NCBI GenBank assembly: GCA_033675215.1
Contig: CM066199.1
Span: 37,326,959 to 37,390,958 of the forward strand
Direction of reading: 5' to 3'
DNA: 64,000 bases
DNA from: Rhodiola kirilowii
Lineage: Eukaryota; Streptophyta; Magnoliopsida; Saxifragales; Crassulaceae
The notes beneath the pieces are model-generated. The model saw only the letters and a list, made by a program, of their open reading frames with translations, did not search any database and was not told the DNA's origin. Made by a program: the position numbers and the translations under genes. How positions within the stretch are numbered: position 1 is the stretch's first letter; each line of letters begins with the position of its first letter. Of this stretch, positions 46,028 to 55,062 are shown one piece after another.

Positions 46028-48415
46028 ATGTCTCGCGAAGAAAGTCACCATGACTTCCAGGATGACGAAGAAATAAACCTGTACGATCAGAATGATGAGG
46101 TATCATTTCCATTCGTCGACGATCCGGAACAACTCATCAGAAACAGAAGAGCTCGTGATAGGGAAGCAGTCAGGAGAAACCAAGAATTACCCGAGGACCG
46201 AAATGCAGCTGGTCCAGTACAACCTCCTATCCATCCCCCACGACCACAACCTCAACCTTGATACATGCCAAGAAGAGAACCCGCTTTCGACGACTACTAC
46301 GGAGACAACTACTACCGTGAACCGACGATGGGCGAGTTAAATGCCCCTAATTTCGAGACACAGCCGTGGTGCATCTATGAGAGCCCTGAATTAGAAAATA
46401 TAACCATCAACGCATCAGTGGCACACAGCCTGCCAAAATTCTCAGGATCTCAAGGAGAATCTGCCGCAACTCACCTCCAACGCCTACATGGCATTTGCCA
46501 GAATCTAAAGCCCAATCGAGTGAATATGGACGACTTCAAGTTAAAAGCGTTCTATTTTTCCCTCACTGACTCGGCAAGTGACTGGTTCCTTTCATTGCCT
46601 TCCGGAAGCATTAGAACATGGGTTCAGATGCAGAAGAAATTCTTAGACAAGTACTACCCGGCTGGAAGAGCAATACAAGTAAGGAAGCAACTACAGGAAA
46701 TCAAACAAGGTCCCAATGAAACCATGTACGATTACCTGGAAAAGTTCAATCACCTAGAAAGGAGCTGCTGTACCCTTGGACTGCCTGAGAAACTCGTCAT
46801 CGAGTACCTTATTGATGGATTAAGACCATTAGACAAAATGCTCTTGGATGCCTCAGCGGGAGGGTCCATGATGAATCTATCATTAAGTGGCATCAGAAAT
46901 CTCATCGCCAACGTTGCTGAAAATGCTCGATTTAGAGAAGAGACCACTCGCCAAGATGAATTCTCTCAATCAAAAAGGGTAGCACAAACCGAGGCATCAG
47001 TAAACTCCATAACTGAAGAGATGAAACAGTTAAAGGAGATGATGATTGAGATCATACGTAGATAGCCAGTTACGGTAAAACCTTGCGAGTTCTGTGGTTC
47101 TACAAACCACAAAATGGACGCATGCCCAACATTGATAGAAGAAGAACCGGCTGATGTGAATGCAGTGGGAGGATATCAAGGATACAACAACGTCAGAGCT
47201 GGACAAAATAGACAGTACGGTCAAACATCCAACCCAGGCTGGCGTAACAACAACAGCTATCTTCAGACGGAGACACAACCAGATATCCCTCAACTAGCGC
47301 AGTCATTCTACCAACCGCCCCACCGACAATATCACCAGAACACTCCATCAGCAGGCCAATATCACCAAAAAGGGCCAAATCAGTACCAAGCCAGACCGAG
47401 CAATCAGCAGGAGCCAAGCAAGTCGCTCAACGACACGATGAAGGAGCTCACGGGAAACATTAATCAATTGGGTACTTCACTACACCAGTACCAGGCAAAA
47501 ACTGACGGTGCAATTTCAGAATTGACCAAACAAATGTCCCAGCTCGCCACAGCAATGTCAACACTCACTACTGAACCTGGCAGACTTCCTTCACAGACCA
47601 TCCAAAATCCAAAGGCGAACATAAGCATGATAAAGAGGTCAAGCATGAATGCTACACTAGGAGAAGTAGCACGATCCCCAACTTACAAACTCACGAACAA
47701 TCACTTCAACCGCAGACGTCGACCTGATTGGAATCAAGAGGAAGATCGTCCCAATAATGGCAAAACATGGGTTACACATGCCGACAATGGACGATATGCA
47801 TTCACCGTCTGCATAACACCACCGCCAATTATACACACCGACGTACTAGCATCAGGATGGGACAACGATAACAACTTAAGGCCAAGGAATAGGTAGACTG
47901 TTCCAGGAATAGAAAGAACCCTCGTTTCAGACCATGAATCACAACCGGAAAGAGATAAAGACCCAGGAGCCTTTACAATCACCTGTGGTATTGGTGAAAC
48001 CCAGATCCAAAAATGCTTAGTCGATCTTGGGGCTGCTGTCAACGCCATGCCTTCCTCCTTGTATTACTTACTAGGGCTTGGTCCGTTGAAACCTCCCCGG
48101 TCAAATATCGAGCTAGGAGATAAGTCATGCATCCGTCCGGTCGGAGAACTGGAAGATGTAATACTCCATGTGGGAGAGCTCGTAGTTGCTGCAGACTTCT
48201 ATGTAATACCAACAGAAGAAACCTGCGAAGACGACCCACCAACAATAATATTGGGACGACCATTCCTCTACGCCACTAAAGCAAGAATCGATGTGGGCAA
48301 GGGGTCATTATCACTTAAGTTCGGCGGCAAAATTGCACACTTCTACATTAATAAGAGCCGCCCGGACACGGAGAAACCACCAGACATAACACCTATCTCA
48401 GATCACGGTGCATAG
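46028..48415 (+). pseudogene. gag and protease-related region of element D (fossil)
   Basis: Gag starts MSREESHHDFQDDEEINLYD. The core is AHSLPKFSGSQGESAATHLQ, DSASDWFLSLPSGSIRTWVQ and KQLQEIKQGPNETMYDYLEK, clearly an Athila/Tat-type retrotransposon gag. A zinc knuckle CEFCGSTNHKMDAC is near 47084-47125, a Q/N/Y-rich linker follows, and a retropepsin-like domain with DLGAAVNAMPSS and IILGRPFLYATKARIDVG spans about 47960-48410. Broken, several breaks. Confidence 0.82.
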
Positions 48416-49804
48416 TTTTCTGACCTGTCATTAGGAACCAGAAAAGTATCAAGACCAGCAGCTATGGTCAAAGATCTCCCGCCTTCTCAGAAACAATGGA
48501 AAGAGAAAACACCAAAACAATGGAGCTCTTACTCCAGCAAGAAGTCAGGAAGAAGTAACACTGGAACGGTGGCAAAGTTTGACCTCAGCCACCCATGGGA
48601 CCCAAACCAGTAATCCACAACGAGGTATCGTCGAGCCAACGACGTTAAACAAGTGCACTGGTCGGGAGGTAACCCGACACTATCTTACTTTTCCGCACTT
48701 TAATTTCTGTCATTTAAATTCAGTATTTAGTTTTAAGCTTGCATGACTTTTGAACTAAGGCACGCCTTCGTTCAAAAGTGGGGGGTGAGAACCACCTATG
48801 TACATAAATAACATGCAGCTATTTTTCTTTTTTAATAAGTACCTTTTTGAAAATATGAACTTAAGAATGTGAAAAAGATAAATCATAATTCATGCATTAA
48901 CCTTGTGAAAATTCAACTGTTTAAAAACTTAGAATGTAACTTTCCATTTGTCCTTTGTGCTGAGATAACTAGGGATGTGGAGTTGATATAAACTGCCCTA
49001 GAGAGGCTTGGAAAGCAATCAAAGGATCAGATCAAACTATATGGTTTTCGAAGTCAGTGGAGGCTGCACTTCGGGTTTTCAGTGAATAATTGAAGTCAAC
49101 TCCGCCAAGAAGCATCTATGCAAAGGAGAGGACGAGAATCAGACCATCCTCTCTCTAGTCAAAATAGCCGAGAAAATAGATGGGCGACCCTCATCTTGAC
49201 CCGCGCAAAACGACAAAGATGAGAGGAGCAGGGAGGTATTTCCATAGGCTTGCGGGCGATGATTGGACCTCCCAAAAAGGCTCGAGAAAATGGACTAGCA
49301 ATCACAAAAAGGTGAAAAGCTCAATGAAGCAAATCAAAAGAGGCCAAAGGCCCAAAATTGTGAAGGTTTTAACCGAGCAAAAGTGAAGCACTCAAAAAAG
49401 TCAAATCAAAGGCCAAAGGCCGATTCACTACAACACAAAAAAAGCAGTCCCTCGCCAAAGAAGAAAATCAAAAAGGCTCAACTCACTAAAACCCGAATCG
49501 AATCATGTGCTAGAGAAAGCTACCAGAAAACCATATAGTAAGAGACGATCCCGAGGTTGCAGTCCAGGAGCCTAAAAAGGGATATCTCCCGAGACATCCA
49601 ATATAATTTGCATCTCAGCACGGAGGTACAAGTATTAAGTTTTTTCTATTTATTTACGCAGTTTAATTTGGTAATAAGTAAGCAATGCATGAATTAGGAT
49701 AGATCGAGTACCACAGTCTAATTTTCATATTCCAAAGCAAAACTTAGAACTTACGCCCTTTAATAGCATTGTTCGGGACGAACAACTAAAAGTGGGGGGT
49801 AATC
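48416..49804 (+). other. Gag-tail-like segment and conserved 3' non-coding module of element D
   Basis: A short stretch to about 48613 encodes RPAAMVKDLPPSQKQWK and HPWDPNQ, matching the gag tails of A-C. Then hairpins CGTCG-AGCCAA-CGACG (about 48629-48644) and GTCGGG-AGGTAA-CCCGAC (48661-48678). Stem TTTTGAAC (48748-48755) / GTTCAAAA (48770-48777) runs into GTGGGGGGTGA (48778-48788). Shared block about 48960-49280. Hairpin TTGTTCGGGACGAACAA at 49769-49785, then AAAAGTGGGGGGTAA at 49788-49802 next to the 3' LTR. Confidence 0.72.
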
Positions 49805-51292
49805 TGATGGACCAAAGTTATACGAGTCAGAAACACAGTAAAACCCCCTTAATTAGACTGTTTGTCTATCTAACTTCTGTGTGTTAGTCCCGATATATTT
49901 CCACAGGGCATTTTAGAGACTGAAGTGAAAACACGCTAAGGAGAGGATTTTAAGCTGAAAAGATAACAAGAGTCAATCCAAGGTCAAGATCATATGCCGA
50001 CTGAAGAAATATCAAGGATCCTGACGTTGAATTGACAAGAATAAATTAATCAGAGGAATCAAGAGTGGAGTCATGACAGCCCGGGGAAGAAACACATTGA
50101 CAGTTTTGTGAAAAGACTGCACAAAACTGTACAAACTCACACATTGGGCAAGGATGACCGGCCACCATTCAAGGAGGTGGGCAAGGGAGGAGCTCCTCCC
50201 CCTTGGGTGACCGGCAACCGGCGGCGCCACCTCCTCCACCAAAAGCCGTCGGCCTCCTCCCCTTCCTCCACATGTTGTCATCTCCTCCCTTGATTTCCCC
50301 TCCAATCAAAATGCACCACTTGCCACCCATCTCCACCACCCACCTCCTCCCCTTTTGGCTATAAAAGGAGGCCTCCTCCTCCTCATTTCAAAACACCAAA
50401 ATCACAATTCACTTCTCTCTCTAGAAGTTGTAATATTTGTAATGTTGTAATTTTGCTTTGGAAATAAAGGAAAGCTCCCTTGGCGCTTCAACGGTTGTAA
50501 GTATTTATTCGTATTTATTTACTGCTTTTATTTCCTTAGTATAATGTTTAGCGCGATGAATAGTAGCTAAACTAGTAGTTCGGTCTAAGGGGCGCACTTA
50601 TATTATAAAATGTTTTAAGACTATTAACTTAGTGTCTAGTCTTAGTATTCAAAACTTGTTCTATGTGCCATATATAGTCAGAGTTTCCAAGGTTGAGTGG
50701 ATGCTGTAACAAGCAAAGCTCTTCTGTGGGAATTTGTGATCATACTCAAGTAGTGGAAGCTGTAACAAGCAAAGCTATCTGAGGAGTTCGACTCATCCTA
50801 AATCCCATCTGGTCGAGCGTAACTGTGAGATCAGGTGGATGCACCCAGGCTAGCATACCTTAGGGTATTGGCGTTAGACTGAAATAGAACAGGAGTTGCT
50901 TTAAACCGGTGTTGCAAGTCTTGAGCTGTAACTAGCCTCGATTCACCGTTTGAATACTTAGATGATTCACTAAAGGTCAATGATAAACAGGATATAATAC
51001 ATGTCCCCTGAAACCGAACAATTCTCTTTAATTATAAACTGCAATTTACTTTCCAGTATTAAAATCAACCAACCAATCAATCAATCAATCAAAATAGCTG
51101 GTAGCTTTAAAACCAACCAACCGACCTTAAACACGCTCCCACGCTGCGTAATTCCCCCCGAAGAACAATTATTCCCCTAGTTCCCTTGGGTTCGACCCCT
51201 ACTTACCAAGTACTACCCAGTAGTATAGTTGCGAGTAGCGGACTATTATAAATTTATTTGCATAATTGCTTTGACGACGAGCGGTTCTGTCA
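49805..51292 (+). repeat. 3' LTR of element D
   Basis: 1488 bp, colinear with the 5' LTR. GGGTTCGACCCC block at 51188-51199. Confidence 0.92.
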
Positions 51293-52616
51293 AAACCCTA
51301 GACTGAATATCTTTCGTCCTTACCTTTCAGCACTTTACTTTCCTGTCATTTACTTTCAGCACTTTGCATTCAGCCATTTACTTTACGCACTTTACTTTCA
51401 GCACTTACTTTTAAGCACTTACTTTCAGCACTTACATTCAGCACTTTACTTTCAGTTATTACTTTCAGTCTAAAAACCAACAAAACCCAATCTGTATTTA
51501 CTTTCATTTACTGTTTTTTAAGAACAACTACTCCACACTGACTCCCTTGGGTTCGACCCCTACTTACCGCTCTGCTAATCCAATAGTGAGCCACAAGTAG
51601 TGGAATTATAAATGTAAATTTTGCAGCGCACAATGACGTGCTGTCACTAGTCCAACAAAAATAGGCTTGGGCCGGGCTTAGTCAAGCCTTAGCCTACATT
51701 TCAAATTTAAGTGGGCTAGGCTGGGCCACGCCCAAACATATTTTTTGAGCCTTAAGTAGCCAATAGGCCTTGTTTTTGGTAAGCCTATGGACTAAGCCGG
51801 ACTGGGCATTATATATCACTAGGTCCGGCTAGTTAATCTTGTATGACAATAATAAATATAATGTTTTATATTTGTGAATAACATATACTGCGGCTACACA
51901 CTGGCTTATAGCAAAAAATTCAAAAGTAAACTTGATAAGAAACCAAGTTAATCAAAAAGCTCAGCACTCAAAATAACCTTGGAATCCACAACTCTTCTTT
52001 GTTTGGGACATTAATATCATTGGAATCACTCTCAAAAAGCCAAACATCAAGAAAAATCAGTTCATAGAAACAAAATGTAACATCTCTTTGTTTTTGGTAG
52101 GCTTTCATTAGACTTTTTAATAGGCTTAATTGGGCTTTCCGAAGTGGGCCATGATAGGTCGGGCGTATAGGCTGGACCGGGCCAAAAACATTGCACCATA
52201 TCCCGACCCGTTAAGCTTAAGGCTAGGCTGCCAATAGGCTTAAACATAGGCCGGGCTAGGCTTAAGACCTGCGGGTCACAAGGCCCCCATTAGGCTTTCG
52301 AGCCCATAAGACCATATGGAGACCCCTAGTGTACGGTTTGAATCTTATTAAAAGTCTAGTATTTTTGTATATTACTTATGAAATCGGGTAACCCGATCCT
52401 CAACTCTAACACGACTCGAAACTCATACTGGGTTAGATTAAACTCAACATTTAATGAATCGGGCCTGACCGGGTTGTCGGGCCGGCCGAGATTTGCCTAC
52501 CCCTATCCAGACAGCTTGAAATTATTCACAATTGTCTGATTGGGTAGGAAGCCAAAAGTATAAATGCGTATTGACTAAACTACCCTCAAAAGAGCAACCG
52601 ATGCAGTCTCTTTCTT

Positions 52617-53292
52617 GAGTTTTTTTTTTCTTAAAAAATGACCCATTTAGGTTTCCAAATATCTAAAATGACCCATTTGAATTTGTAATTTCAATTTTGG
52701 CCTATTTATAATAAAACCAGATCTTGGGGATCCGGTTTTTTACGTTTTGTTAAACCGGATGATCGGGAACTGGTGTTCTAACAAACCAGATTCTGGGGAT
52801 TCAATTTTTGTAAAAAAATGACAGGTGGACGATACATGAACTTTTAAGTGTACGCGGATGTCGGTGAAAAAATAATAAATTTTTTTCTCAAACACCAGTT
52901 TTGGGGAACCGGTTTTCTAAAAAAAATTAATTTTAAAAAAACTAACTATAGAGGAGAAGGATGATTTTTAGAAAAATTAATTTTTTTAACGAAAATCGGT
53001 TCCTTAGGATTCGGTTTTTTTATAAAAATAATCTTTATCCACCCGGCATCCACGTACACTTAAAATCCACATTTTGTCCACCTGTCGATTTTTTAAAAAC
53101 CAGATCTCGATATCAGATTTTATAATTTTCACATAAAACCGGTTCCTGGTCATCCAGTTTTTAACAAAAATGAAAAAAACCAGATCATGGGGATCCGGTT
53201 TTGTTAAAAATAGGTCAAAACTGAAATGACAAACTCAAATGGATCATTTTAGATATTTGGAAACCCAAATGGATCATTTTTGAAAAAAACTC
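52617..53292. mobile_element. Foldback MITE with long inverted repeats and 9-bp target duplication (Mutator-like)
   Basis: 676 bp. The left end GAGTTTTTTTTTTCTTAAAA, followed by ATGACCCATTTAGGTTTCC, returns inverted at the right end (GGAAACCCAAATGGATCATT to AAAAAAACTC). The inverted similarity runs about 200 bp inward, with repeated GGGGATCCGGTTTT-type blocks. It is flanked by a perfect 9-bp duplication CTCTTTCTT (52608-52616 and 53293-53301), which points to the Mutator superfamily. No coding capacity. Confidence 0.82.
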
Positions 53293-53301
53293 CTCTTTCT
53301 T

Positions 53302-53994
53302 CTCACCATAGTTTGCTTTCGGGATCACGGTTCTCACATCACACACTCACAAGTCACAATAAGTCCAATATTATATTTGGAGTGCGTCTTAGGTTCACCG
53401 TGCATTCTGGTTTGAGTATTGGAGTACGTAACCCCCAAAATAAGTATACTCCATGAATACGTATAATTCAATATATTTTGATGTGACAACCATCCTAGTG
53501 ATATGTTATTTGAGTGTGCAGATTGATGTACAAGTACTCTGGAAGTAACGGTTACTTGAGTGTGCATGTTGATGCATTGATACTCTGAACGTAACGCTAC
53601 ATCGACATACTACTTGAGTGCGAGAATATCTAGAGATATATTCTCGGAGAATCTTTTGCTCCCAAGATTCTAATCCAGCGAATATATATGCTGGTTGTGG
53701 CCCAAGGATCAGTTTGAATATTTTGTTACAAGATTTAGAAGTTATCAACGATTTGGGAAGATTGTGTTCGATATTTTAGGAAATTAAATAACTAGCATAT
53801 ATCTAGAAGGTAGTGGTTTTTCCTAGAACATGATTCCAGTAACTAGGTTTCCATTATATATTGCTGGGTCTTGTTTACTTTTACCTTCTGCTTTAATTTC
53901 CGCTGTCTATATACTTAGCGAGTAACGATACTCGGTAACTAATGATCCTAACAATTGGTATCAGAGCATGGTCTCTAGATTCTTGGTTAGCTTT
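53302..53994 (+). mobile_element. Ty1/copia LTR 3' end with primer site (fragment)
   Basis: CCTAACA at 53947-53953 is followed by AT and TGGTATCAGAGC (53956-53967), the arrangement of a copia 5' LTR end plus initiator tRNA-Met primer site. The preceding ~600 bp would be LTR. It includes about three copies of a ~55-bp unit (ACTTGAGTGTGCA, TTGATG, TACTCTG, GTAACG) between 53508 and 53625. The LTR start is not recognised. About 30 bp of interior follow before the antisense LTR of the A family begins at 53995. Confidence 0.55.
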
Positions 53995-55062
53995 TGACAG
54001 CACTGCCTTGTCGCGAGGCAATGTGTACAAAATTAATTTATAAGTCCGCTACTCGTGACTTTACTATTGGGTAGTAAAGCGGTAAGTAGGGGTCGAACCC
54101 AAGGGAATTAGTGGATAGTTGTTCTTTCGAAAATGGAAAATAAGACAGTTGGGGGTTGGTTGTGATTTTAGTACTGAAAGTAATATGGGTTGGTTGTGAT
54201 TTTAGTACTGAAAAGTAAATGACTGAAAGTAAAGAAAGTAAATACAGGACTGAAAGTAAATACTGAAAAGTAAAGTGCTGGAACAGTCCAATTCAATATC
54301 GACTGATCAACATACTTTTGGTATGAACTGATATTGAAAGGGTCTGTAATAAGCGACAGAAAGTAAATTACTGAAAGTAAATTGCTGGAACAGTCGAATT
54401 CAATATCGACTTAATCAACATACTTTTGGTATGGACTGATATTGAAAGGGTCTGTAATAAGCGACAGAAAGTAAATGTGCGGAAATTAAAGTACTGAAAG
54501 TAAATGACTGAAAATAAGCAGTTGATAATGAGAATGAAAGTAAAGTGACAGGTGATGTTTTAATTAAAGGAAAGGATTCGGTTTTAGGGGCCTTGTATCA
54601 TAAATCTATTTATCATCGACCTCTAATGATCATACTAAGTGTTCAAAGATGTATCAAGGCTATTTCTAGCACTTGACTTGCCACACCGTCTAGTCCTTTT
54701 CAAGACATAGAACTCTTGTTCTAGTTGGGCTAATTCCTCCTTTCGAAGTATCTTAGCTTATGTGCATCCATTTGATCGATCATTTCCGATCAACCAAATG
54801 GTGTTTAAAAGAGGTTGAACTCCACAGATAAGCTGTGCTCTTTCGAGCCTCCACTTATCCACGGAAGTTCACGAACCCATGGAAGAGCTTTGCTCTTTCG
54901 AGCCTCCACTCAACCAATAGCGTTCTGACCTAATATATGGCACATAGAATAAGTTGAACACAAAGAGGCACTAAGAGAAGGGTCTAAAATATTTTATGAT
55001 ACAAGCACACCCCTTCAACCGAATGAAGGGTTTAGCTACGAGTATCCATAGAGGTGGATATC

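Larger units (their letters stand above)
44466..51292 (+). mobile_element. LTR retroelement D: Athila/Tat-like, gag plus protease remnant, nested in the 3' LTR of C
   Basis: LTRs 44466-45955 and 49805-51292 start TGATGGACC and end TGTCA. Target duplication AAACC at 44461-44465 and 51293-51297. Primer site TGGCGCCGCTGCCGGGGA (tRNA-Asp) at 45959-45976. Interior: gag, zinc knuckle, a retropepsin-like region, then the shared non-coding 3' region. No reverse transcriptase, RNase H or integrase is recognised. Broken, several breaks. LTR divergence about 1.5% by eye, roughly half a million years at 1.3e-8; it must be younger than element C. Confidence 0.92.
38508..51646 (+). mobile_element. LTR retroelement C: gag-only (TR-GAG type), with element D in its 3' LTR
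   Basis: 5' LTR 38508-39562; 3' LTR 42651-44465 continued at 51298-51646. Both start TGATGAGACG and end GCTGTCA. Target duplication CTAGT at 38503-38507 and 51647-51651. Primer site TGGCGCCGTTGCCGGGGA (tRNA-Asp) at 39568-39585. The 5' LTR (1.06 kb) is much shorter than the 3' LTR (about 2.16 kb), the shared parts being nearly identical. The interior has a gag region (about 39664-41184), the best preserved of the four, with about two breaks, and a non-coding 3' region. No polymerase domains. Confidence 0.9.
42651..51646 (+). repeat. 3' LTR of element C, interrupted by element D
   Basis: First part 42651-44465, second part 51298-51646. Transcription signals include GTCTATAAATAGACC near 43728. 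The GGGTTCGACCCC block lies at 51549-51560. Confidence 0.88.
38471..52328. mobile_element. Inner hAT-like non-autonomous element, GC-rich, holding element C
   Basis: Left end TAGGCCTCTCCAATAGGC at 38471; right end on the minus strand TAGGGGTCTCCATATGGTC at 52328. Flanked by 8-bp GTGTAAGG (38463-38470) and GTGTACGG (52329-52336), one mismatch. The retained parts are 38471-38507 and 51652-52328, about 710 bp. The right part is full of GGGCCGGGCTTAG and TAGGCTT-type units, i.e. low-complexity GGCC-rich hAT interior. No coding sequence. Confidence 0.68.
38109..52505. mobile_element. Outer hAT-like non-autonomous element, split by nested insertions
   Basis: Left end TAAGGGTGGGCG at 38109; right end, read inward on the minus strand, TAGGGGTAGGCA at 52505. 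Flanking 8-bp duplications TACAGACA (38101-38108) and TCCAGACA (52506-52513) differ by one base. Without insertions it would be about 540 bp (38109-38462 region and 52329-52505). The interior has GGATCGG- and ACCCGAT-rich sequence typical of small plant hAT elements. No coding sequence. Confidence 0.68.
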
